Positions 1 through 6,003 of a stretch of DNA of 10,006 nucleotides are shown here, piece after piece. Location: contig JAJDES010000338.1 in assembly GCA_029259675.1 (NCBI GenBank), positions 1 to 10,006 of the forward strand, read 5' to 3'. The stretch is from Planctomycetota bacterium (GTDB lineage Bacteria > Planctomycetota > UBA1135 > GCA-002686595). The notes under the pieces are model-generated. The model was not told where the DNA came from. It searched no databases and saw nothing but the letters and a program-made list of their open reading frames with translations. Position 1 is the stretch's first letter, and every line of letters begins with the position of its first letter. The position numbers and the translations under genes were made by a program.

Positions 1-384
1 GGACCAGACAGACCGTCTGCCCCTTACGCCGTTGCCTCATGTGCAGCCGAGCGGATGCCCGTTCATCACCCACAGGAGCAGCGGTTTGCCGCGCTCCCCC
101 GCCTCTCGCAAGCCCGTCAAGAAGCTGGGTCGCCAGGGGACCTCCTCCCATGTCAATTCGGACTTGGGGGCCAGGATGTGATCGCGCCAAAGGGGCCTGG
201 TCGATTGGGTCAAGTGCGGTCGCAGCAACGGATCAGCCACTTGCGCCGGGATATCCACGGGCTCGATTGGAGCCGCGCAACTAAACGTCACAAAAGCCAA
301 GCAGAAGCCGGCAACGAGCTTGAAAGTGGCCGTGCGCTGCCCAGCTACATTCCCGGGTCTGGAGTTCTTGCTTTGCATATTCAT
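1..384 (-). CDS. Thioredoxin-like lipoprotein, partial; candidate selenoprotein with in-frame TGA
   Basis: Seen: from ATG at 384 (a second ATG lies two codons later at 378) the frame encodes a basic, then hydrophobic N-terminus ending in VTFSC, a lipoprotein-type signal with Cys36 as likely lipidated residue. A proline-rich linker and a segment with W79, W84 and GLREAGERGKPLLLWVM follow. The latter matches the first helix and beta-strand of thioredoxin folds. HPLGCT comes next, then TGA at 39-37. The frame then stays open for 12 codons (GNGVRGRRSVWS) to the window edge. Stopping at TGA would leave 115 residues and cut the fold exactly at its redox site, so I infer Cys114-Thr-Sec116 with TGA read as selenocysteine. 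An in-frame TAA at 399-397 bounds the start; no good Shine-Dalgarno is visible. The alternative is a truncated or decayed gene. The lipoprotein/thioredoxin call is fairly sure; selenocysteine is a hypothesis. Confidence 0.6.
6..22 (-). promoter_or_regulatory. SECIS-like hairpin downstream of in-frame TGA
   Basis: On the minus-strand transcript, GGGCAGA pairs with TCTGTCT (seven pairs, two of them G-U) around a CGG loop at 15-13. The loop begins 21 nucleotides after the TGA at 39-37. Known bacterial SECIS elements lie inside the reading frame just after UGA, with the apical loop roughly 16-37 nucleotides downstream and a G within its first two bases. This hairpin meets both criteria. The stem is short, and such hairpins arise by chance in GC-rich DNA, so on its own it is weak evidence. 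Confidence 0.4.
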
Positions 385-615
385 GGCGTTGGAAGATTAG
401 CAGATCCTCGTCCACCCCGACGAGCCCGCTTCCAAGCCTGGCAATTCCCTTTCCCGCGGCAGGCTCCGGCGCATCTCGACTGCGGGTTCTGAGTCTGGGG
501 CCGTGCCACGATCGTGTGTCGCAAGAGCGGATTGGTCTCGACCGCAAAATCCTGCGCGCATGTTGCGGCGTGGGTTTCTAGGCTCTGGCCCATGGGTCCA
601 CCGGATTCGATCGGC
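385..615. other. Divergent intergenic region
   Basis: This gap separates the left-edge lipoprotein gene (leftward) from the symporter (rightward) and should hold promoters for both. I could not identify a convincing -35/-10 pair on either strand. One hairpin is visible at 407-424 (CTCGTC, six-base loop, GACGAG), which would lie in the 5' leader of the lipoprotein mRNA, 23 bases before its ATG. Open frames crossing the gap look like shadows of the neighbouring genes. Confidence 0.5.
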
Positions 616-2589
616 ATGCATACCATCGATTGGCTCGTGGTTGCGGCCTACGCGGCCTTCGCCATGTGGGTCGGCCTGCGCTATTCGCGCAGGGCGGGTC
701 AAAGCACCGAAGAATACTTTTTGTCGGGACGCAGCCTGCCCTGGTGGATCGCGGGCACATCCATGGTGGCCACGACGTTCGCCGCCGACACACCGCTGGT
801 GGTCTCCGGTTGGGTGCGCGACTCCGGCATTTGGAAAAACTGGCTTTGGTGGTGCTACGCCGTCGGCGGCATGGGCACCGTTTTCATCTTCTCTCGCTAC
901 TGGCGCCGGGGAGGCGTGGTGACCACTGCCGAGCTGGCCGAACTCCGTTACAGCGGACGCGACGCCAGCTACTTGCGCGGTTTCCTCGGCCTGTACCAAG
1001 CGCTTTTTAAGAACACGATTGTGCTGTGTTGGGTGTTGCTCGCCGGAGCCAAGATCTTGGACGTCATCCTGGATGTGGATCGCGTTCTGGCCCTGGCGCT
1101 CCTGTGTTCGTTCGCGCTCTTGTACTCGCTGCTGGCCGGGTTTTGGGGCGTGGTGCTGACCGATTTGCTGCAATTTGCCATGGCCATGGGCGGTGCCATT
1201 GCCCTGGCTGTGATCTCATGGAATGCCGTGGGCGGAATCGCCGGGCTCGAATCCAAGGACTTGGGAGTCTCGCTCGAAAGCATCACAAGCTTCTGGCCTC
1301 CCGCAGGTGAAGGCAGTTGGTTCGAACCCGGTTTTTGGACGACACCCGTAGCTGCACTCGCCGTCTATCTGGGACTTAGCTGGTGGGCTGTTGAATCGGT
1401 CGACGGCGGCGGCGTGATTGTCCAACGCATCGCAGCTTCGCGCGACGAACGCCATGGCGTGCTCGCGTCCCTATGGTTCAACATTGCCAATTACGCGTTG
1501 CGTCCTTGGCCGTGGTTCTTGGTGGCATTGGCTTCCCTGGCTGTATTGCCCCACCTCGAGGTGCGAACTCCCAACGCAGGTCGAGTTGTGAGCGTCGAAG
1601 CGGCCGCCGTAACCATCGAAAGCTCCGGCGGCGAACTTCAAACGCTTTCGTTGGATGTCCCCAAGGCCAGTCCCGACTGGAGTGCCACAGCAGTTGTCAA
1701 AGTTGATGATCAACTGAAAGCCGGCGCCCTTGTGGCGCGCTCAGATAGCGAGCGCGCCTATCCGGTCATGATGCAGCGCTACTTGCCGGTCGGGCTTTTA
1801 GGATTGGTTGTGGCCTCGCTCTTGGCCGCGTTCATGTCCACCATCGACACCCACGTCAATCTCGCGGCCTCTTACTACGTCAACGACGTGCACCGGCGCT
1901 TCTTGGCGCGGGACAAGAGTGAAGAGTACTACGTGCGCGTGGCTCGCATCACCAGCGCCTGCGTCTTGCTTGTGGCCGCGATTCTGGCCGCAAGTGCCGA
2001 TTCCATTCGCGACCTATTCACCTTCTTCATATCACTAACGGCAGGCGTCGGGCCCGTTTACATCTTGCGCTGGATGTGGTGGCGCGTGCGCGCTTCGACC
2101 GAAATCGCGGCCATGTTGGCGTCTACGATTGTCACCGTAGTGACCAGCATTTGGAACGAGGGTTGGGCCCTCGGACCGCTTGCGCCCGACGGAGTCTTGA
2201 CGTTTGAGGGCAGGCTTTGCTTTGTCGTCGCGGCCTCCCTGCTTTGCTCGGGTCTTTCCCTATTGCTCGTGCGCAAACCCGATCCGGCACAATTGGTCGA
2301 TTTCTATCGCAAAGTCAGACCGGCCGGAGCTTGGGGGCCGGTGAAGCATTTGGCCGGCGTTTCCTCTCCCCCGGGCGAATTGAGAAACGGCATCCTCGGC
2401 GCGCTGGCGGCCTTGACCGCCACGTGGGGATTGATGTTTGCAATCGGCTATTGGCTTCTCGGTAAACAATCCATGGCTGTAACGATGGGCTTGATTGCCG
2501 CCTGTGGTGCAGCGCTATGTGCCTGGGCACTGCCGAGGGTCCTTGCGGGAAGCCGAGCAAGCAACGGGGCAAGCCAGCCGCCTGAGTAG
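616..2589 (+). CDS. Sodium:solute symporter (SSS family) with soluble insertion
   Basis: A polytopic inner-membrane transporter of the SSS/SLC5 family, which uses the Na+ gradient to import a small solute; the substrate cannot be told. Seen: MHTIDWLVVAAYAAFAMWVG as TM1, then STEEYFLSGRSLPWW and TSMVATTFAADTP, which match the family's conserved N-terminal block. About 12-14 hydrophobic segments follow, including the core motif LLAAFMSTIDTHVNLAASYYVND and two C-terminal TMs. Length from this ATG is 657 residues, longer than typical 480-600 members. Part of the excess is a hydrophilic, valine- and glycine-rich segment at residues 316-379 (1561-1752), between a TM ending LAVLPHLE and AYPVMMQRYLPVGLLGLV. 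I chose ATG 616 because TM1 begins there. ATG 592 adds eight residues, and the open frame extends to 514. No clear ribosome site is visible. It converges on pyrD with a 51-base gap and no obvious terminator. Confidence 0.9.
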   Translation: MHTIDWLVVAAYAAFAMWVGLRYSRRAGQSTEEYFLSGRSLPWWIAGTSMVATTFAADTPLVVSGWVRDSGIWKNWLWWCYAVGGMGTVFIFSRYWRRGGVVTTAELAELRYSGRDASYLRGFLGLYQALFKNTIVLCWVLLAGAKILDVILDVDRVLALALLCSFALLYSLLAGFWGVVLTDLLQFAMAMGGAIALAVISWNAVGGIAGLESKDLGVSLESITSFWPPAGEGSWFEPGFWTTPVAALAVYLGLSWWAVESVDGGGVIVQRIAASRDERHGVLASLWFNIANYALRPWPWFLVALASLAVLPHLEVRTPNAGRVVSVEAAAVTIESSGGELQTLSLDVPKASPDWSATAVVKVDDQLKAGALVARSDSERAYPVMMQRYLPVGLLGLVVASLLAAFMSTIDTHVNLAASYYVNDVHRRFLARDKSEEYYVRVARITSACVLLVAAILAASADSIRDLFTFFISLTAGVGPVYILRWMWWRVRASTEIAAMLASTIVTVVTSIWNEGWALGPLAPDGVLTFEGRLCFVVAASLLCSGLSLLLVRKPDPAQLVDFYRKVRPAGAWGPVKHLAGVSSPPGELRNGILGALAALTATWGLMFAIGYWLLGKQSMAVTMGLIAACGAALCAWALPRVLAGSRASNGASQPPE

Positions 2590-2640
2590 GCTGAAGTTGG
2601 CGCTCTATCTAAGGCAGCAAGTTCCCAAACGCGCGGACGG

Positions 2641-3696
2641 CTAGTTCTGCGCTACGCAGGCGCGCAAGCGCTCCAATTCACCCATCAACTCGCGTTCTAT
2701 GCGCGCCGGCAGGCCGGGCCCCTCAAAGATCAGGGCCGTGTAGAGTTGAACGGCGCAACAGCCGGCTTCGAGCAATTCGAGCACCTGCTGCGCGGTGTGA
2801 ACGCCGCCCACCCCAACCACCGGCAGGCGCCCGCTCGCCGCTTCGAGGACCTTTTCGATGCGCTTGCGAGCCAAGGGCCAAAGCGGGCGGCCCGACATGC
2901 CGCCGGTTTCACCGGGATCCCGCCGCAGGCCATCGCGGCTGATGGTTGTGTTGGTCGCAATCACCCCCGCCATGCCGTGCTCGATGGAAAGCTCCACGGC
3001 CGACAGCAGGGCTTCGTCCCCCAGATCCGGCGCCAACTTCAAGAGCACCGGTGTTCCGCAGGCAGCTTGCACGGCCGCCGGCAACAATTGCTCCAGGTGC
3101 TTTTGGTCTTGAAGTTCGCGCAGGCCGGGAGTGTTGGGCGAGGAGACATTGATCACGAAGTAATCCGCCAAGCCCTGAAGGCGTTCGAGGGATGTCGTGT
3201 AGTCCTGGGTCGCCTCCTCGATCGGCGTAATTTTGCTCTTGCCGACATTGACGCCCACGGGAATCTTCGGCCATTGGCCGCTTGAGTGCAGGCGCCGCAG
3301 GTTTTCCGCCAGTACAGCACTGCCGGCGTTGTTGAAGCCCGCTCGATTGATCAGCGCTCCCTCGCTCGGAATGCGAAACATGCGCGGCTTGGGATTGCCG
3401 GGCTGAGCGTGGGCCGTGACCGTTCCGACCTCCACAAAGCCAAAGCCCAGTGCGGGCCAAAACGGAATCGCCACAGCGTTCTTGTCCAAGCCCGCGGCCA
3501 ACCCGATCGGACTTGCCAACTTCAAGCCGAAGGCGCGGCAAGCGAGTTCGGGCGCCGGCGCGGGCGAGCCCACTGATGCCATCCGGGCCCAAAACCTTGG
3601 AGCTCGCGCCAAACTCCCGAGCATGAAGTCGTGGGCCCGATCGGCGCCCAACCGAAACAGGAGCGGGCGCAGGAGGGAATAGCCGAAGTCGATCAC
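2641..3696 (-). CDS. pyrD: Dihydroorotate dehydrogenase (quinone), class 2
   Basis: Oxidises dihydroorotate to orotate with FMN and passes electrons to membrane quinone, the fourth step of de novo pyrimidine synthesis. Seen: an N-terminal amphipathic segment (YSLLRPLLFRLGADRAHDF) typical of class 2 membrane-associated enzymes. Then come SPIGLAAGLDKN, the FVEVGTVTAHAQPGNPKPRMFR block, INRAGFNN, VGVNVGKSK, NVSSPNTPGLR (catalytic serine region, about residues 183-193 from this start), LKLAPD, ATNTTISR and the phosphate-binding VVGVGG. Length of 351 residues fits the family (E. coli about 336). Start: the frame runs up to an ATG at 3822, but that ATG lies in the loop of a strong hairpin and would add 42 residues unlike the family. 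GTG 3696, just before the conserved segment, is preferred, although it lacks a clear Shine-Dalgarno. INRAGFNN has Ala where Met is usual. Function is confident; the start is less so. Confidence 0.95.
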   Translation of the reverse strand: MIDFGYSLLRPLLFRLGADRAHDFMLGSLARAPRFWARMASVGSPAPAPELACRAFGLKLASPIGLAAGLDKNAVAIPFWPALGFGFVEVGTVTAHAQPGNPKPRMFRIPSEGALINRAGFNNAGSAVLAENLRRLHSSGQWPKIPVGVNVGKSKITPIEEATQDYTTSLERLQGLADYFVINVSSPNTPGLRELQDQKHLEQLLPAAVQAACGTPVLLKLAPDLGDEALLSAVELSIEHGMAGVIATNTTISRDGLRRDPGETGGMSGRPLWPLARKRIEKVLEAASGRLPVVGVGGVHTAQQVLELLEAGCCAVQLYTALIFEGPGLPARIERELMGELERLRACVAQN

Positions 3697-3798
3697 GGAG
3701 GAAATGATAACGGGAGCCGGCGCGGCCGTCTCCGGGCTTTGAAGCTGTTCACTTGCGCCCAAACGCGAAAGCCGGGGCAATGGCCGCAGCAAAATGAA

Positions 3799-3847
3799 GG
3801 GAGGGAGCTGCGCGCTTCGCATTCCAAGCGAAGCACAGCTCCCTCCC
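3799..3847 (-). terminator. Strong hairpin, likely terminator of the acetolactate synthase transcript
   Basis: A 12-base arm (3799-3810) pairs perfectly with 3836-3847. After a small asymmetric internal loop (CGC opposite A), 3814-3820 pairs with 3828-3834, closing a seven-base ATTCCAA loop at 3821-3827. In minus-strand orientation the stem is followed by TTCATTTTG, a weak T-rich tract, 78 bases past the acetolactate synthase stop. The opposite orientation has no T tract. The T tract is imperfect, so Rho-independent function is inferred. The same DNA contains the ATG at 3822 that an ORF finder would choose for pyrD. Confidence 0.65.
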
Positions 3848-3869
3848 CATTCGCAACGGTTCGCGCTCC

Positions 3870-3894
3870 GGAGGACCTTGCGCCGGAGGTCTCC
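3870..3894. other. Secondary inverted repeat after acetolactate synthase
   Basis: GGAGGACCT (3870-3878) pairs with AGGTCTCC (3887-3894) with one bulged G and an eight-base loop. It sits between the acetolactate synthase stop and the stronger hairpin at 3799-3847. It may add to the transcript 3' end structure; it has no T tract of its own. Confidence 0.3.
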
Positions 3895-3924
3895 CTAGAC
3901 GGCCCGGCACAAAGCCGATGGGGG

Positions 3925-5571
3925 CTAAATCGGGCAGGCGATATCGCCCAAGCGTTTGGTCAGCAAATCGTTTTCGCGGTAGTCGATCGGCACCACCACG
4001 AGCGCGGGCTCTCCGCATTCGAATGCTTCTTCGAGGGTGCTCTGCAACTTCTTCGATTGGGTGACGTGGAAGCCCTTCCAACCGAAACTTTCCGCAAGCA
4101 TCATCCAATTGGGATTGCCGAAGGAGAGATCGACGTGCTTGCCGAATTGGTTTTGTTGCTTCCAGGCGATCAAGCCGTAGGCGTTGTCTTCCCAAACCAT
4201 GGCCACGACAGGGATATTCAAACGGCGAGCCGTTTCCATTTCCTGCACGTTCATCATGAATCCGGCGTCGCCGCAAATCGCGAGAATGCGACGCTCGGGG
4301 TAGATCATCTTGGCTGCGAGCGCACCCGGCAATGCAAAGCCCATGGTGCAGAAGCCGTTGGAGATCAAGCACGTGTTCGGCTCCTCGCACTGGTAATAGC
4401 GCGCGATCCACATTTTGTGGGCCCCCACATCGCTGAGCAGGATGTCTTCGGGTCCCATCACTTCGCGAACATCCCAAAGTACTTTTTGGGGCCGAATCAA
4501 ACCGTCGGTGTCGTCGTCTTTGTGCTCATCAAAGTCGGCCCGCATTTGCTTGCGAACATTGGCTTTTTGTGTGCCTGAGAACTCAATCGGCTCTTTGTCC
4601 AGGATTTCGTTCAGCATCCAAAGGCCGTGGGCCAAATCGCCGACAACTTCAACGTCGGGATAGTAGTGCTCGTCGACTTCGGCCGGCTCAAAGTCCATGT
4701 GCACGATGCGACGCTTGCCCTCTCCGTTCCAAAGCCTGGGGTGATATTCAACCAAGTCATAGCCCAAGCAAATCACCAGGTCCGCCGCATCGATGGTGCA
4801 GGAGACCACGTCCTTGGCTTGCAAACCAATGGTGTAGAGCGAGTAGTCCGCATTGTGATCGACAGCACCTTTACCCATGAAGGTCGAGACTGCGGGGATG
4901 CCTGTGCGCTCGCAGAACTTGCGCAACTGCGCACTGGCGCGACGGCGAATGGTTCCATTGCCGGCCAGGATCACGGGCTGCTTGGCTTCGCGAATGAGGT
5001 CCACCACGCGACCGATAATCTTCTCGTCGGGAACCGGTCGGCGCATGCGCTCCGAAGGCAACGGCTTACCCTCAACCGGCATGTCGGCTATATCTTCGGC
5101 CAATTCGATGTGCACAGCTCCGGGCTTTTCAGTCGTCGCCAACTTGAAAGCCTTGCGCACCACTTCGGGAACGTTGTTGGGATGGATAACCGGCGTTGCC
5201 CACTTAGTCACCGGGGCAAACATGGCGACCACGTCCATGTTTTGGTGACTTTCCTTGTGTTGGCGCTGACTGTCGGCTTGGCCCGTGATGACCACCAGCG
5301 GCGCGCGATCCATGTTGGCGTCGGCAACTCCCGTGATCAGGTTCGTTGCACCCGGACCGAGAGTTCCCAAGCAAACGCCGACCTTGCCGGTCAAGCGCCC
5401 GTAAACATCGGCCATGAAGGCCGCGCCTTGCTCGTGACGGGTGAGGATGAACCGAATCGGCGAATCCTCCAAGGCCATCATGAAGTGGGCGTTCTCCTCG
5501 CCCGGGACTCCGAAGATGTATTCGACACCTTCTGCTTCCAGGCACTTGATGAACAATTCAGAGGTGTTCAC
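3925..5571 (-). CDS. alsS: Acetolactate synthase, catabolic-type large subunit
   Basis: A cytoplasmic thiamine-diphosphate enzyme that condenses two pyruvates to acetolactate and CO2, feeding acetoin/butanediol formation or branched-chain amino acid synthesis. Seen: N-terminal ThDP domain with YIFGVPGEEN and RHEQGAAFMADVYGR (catalytic Glu47), then GTLGPGATNL. The central domain has GYDLVEYHPRLWN and DVEVVGD. The C-terminal ThDP/Mg site is GDAGFMMN (434-441) with WEDNAYG (Asn463), ending IDYRENDLLTKRLGDI as in AlsS-like proteins. The 548-residue length and absence of an adjacent small (ACT) subunit favour the catabolic, FAD-independent type; a stand-alone biosynthetic role or a related decarboxylase is possible. 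Start: GTG 5571 has GGAG five bases upstream and places NTSELFIKCLEAEGV at the N-terminus. The ATG at 5622 would add 17 low-complexity residues encoded by a leader hairpin region. Terminator-like hairpins separate it from pyrD. Confidence 0.93.
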   Translation of the reverse strand: MNTSELFIKCLEAEGVEYIFGVPGEENAHFMMALEDSPIRFILTRHEQGAAFMADVYGRLTGKVGVCLGTLGPGATNLITGVADANMDRAPLVVITGQADSQRQHKESHQNMDVVAMFAPVTKWATPVIHPNNVPEVVRKAFKLATTEKPGAVHIELAEDIADMPVEGKPLPSERMRRPVPDEKIIGRVVDLIREAKQPVILAGNGTIRRRASAQLRKFCERTGIPAVSTFMGKGAVDHNADYSLYTIGLQAKDVVSCTIDAADLVICLGYDLVEYHPRLWNGEGKRRIVHMDFEPAEVDEHYYPDVEVVGDLAHGLWMLNEILDKEPIEFSGTQKANVRKQMRADFDEHKDDDTDGLIRPQKVLWDVREVMGPEDILLSDVGAHKMWIARYYQCEEPNTCLISNGFCTMGFALPGALAAKMIYPERRILAICGDAGFMMNVQEMETARRLNIPVVAMVWEDNAYGLIAWKQQNQFGKHVDLSFGNPNWMMLAESFGWKGFHVTQSKKLQSTLEEAFECGEPALVVVPIDYRENDLLTKRLGDIACPI

Positions 5572-5576
5572 AGGCT

Positions 5577-5580
5577 CTCC
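5577..5580 (-). promoter_or_regulatory. Ribosome binding site deciding the GTG start
   Basis: GGAG on the minus strand, five bases before GTG 5571-5569. It is the clearest Shine-Dalgarno in the minus-strand block, and it favours GTG over the in-frame ATG at 5622. Confidence 0.65.
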
Positions 5581-5602
5581 ATTTTTGCTTGTGTTCGCGT
5601 TG

Positions 5603-5643
5603 TTGCCTCCAGGGGGAGGCAAGCGGCGTCGTGGAGGGCCACG
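5603..5643 (-). promoter_or_regulatory. Twin leader hairpins with identical CCCU loops
   Basis: In the mRNA leader of acetolactate synthase, two hairpins follow each other. The first is CGTGG-CCCT-CCACG (5643-5630, 5-bp stem). The second is TTGCCTCC-CCCT-GGAGGCAA (5622-5603, perfect 8-bp stem). Both present CCCU as a tetraloop, 7 bases apart, and the second ends 31 bases before the GTG start. The CTCC of the second stem could alternatively pair with the GGAG ribosome site. A role in translation control is inference; the structures themselves are plain in the sequence. Confidence 0.4.
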
Positions 5644-5672
5644 CCCCCTCTGCTCCCGCCTTTTGCCCCGGG

Positions 5673-5700
5673 ATCATACGGGCAAGTAGGGCGGGGCCAA
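5673..5700 (-). promoter_or_regulatory. Candidate sigma70-type promoter for acetolactate synthase
   Basis: Minus strand: -10-like TATGAT (5678-5673) and -35-like TTGGCC (5700-5695) separated by 16 bases, about 100 bases before the GTG start. The -10 matches five of six consensus bases; the -35 matches only TTG plus little else. A dyad, GCGAA-N4-TTCGC (5706-5719), lies just upstream of the -35 and could be an operator. No experimental support. Confidence 0.3.
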
Positions 5701-5719
5701 AAGGCGCGAATATTTTCGC

Positions 5720-6003
5720 AAGCGGGATTGCTCCAATGGGAAGCCCCAAGCGCCCGCGCGGCTTCAAATATGAGCCACTTGTCCAATCCAGCCCGCCACA
5801 GGCAAGCAGCAGCTCGAAGCCGGCGCCGCGGTCAGTGTGGCCGGGCCATAAACCGGCACATATATCCGGCCGGCAATTCGATCTGCGTGCCGGGGTGCAC
5901 CCCGCGGTGTCGGCTGACCGCTAACCGCAGGCGGCCGCCCAGAGCCGAGCTCAAAATCCGAACATCACGGGGATCTGTTGGCCCGGCTTGCGTCGGCCGC
6001 AGA
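5720..6003. other. Intergenic region rich in GC dyads
   Basis: No gene is supported here, between the FecR-like gene's stop and the candidate acetolactate synthase promoter. It holds a perfect 14-base palindrome, CGGGGTGCACCCCG (5891-5904). A pair of 7-base arms, CCGGCAC (5853-5859) and GTGCCGG (5887-5893), is followed on the minus strand by TTTAT and could be a weak terminator for the sigma/FecR transcript. GGCGGCCGCC lies near 5930. A minus-strand frame ending at 5832 reads through part of the region but overlaps the FecR-like gene out of frame and has no recognisable domain. Confidence 0.4.

Noticed and set aside
397..1173. Long minus-strand frame opposite the symporter
   Set aside because: The plus-strand symporter is unambiguous here; the opposite frame is rich in Gln, Arg, His and Pro with no family match, typical of an antisense shadow.
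2590..2640. Possible bidirectional terminator between the symporter and pyrD
   Set aside because: No stem with a T tract is visible in the 51-base gap; the small CTGCG/CGCAG hairpin nearby is inside the pyrD coding end.
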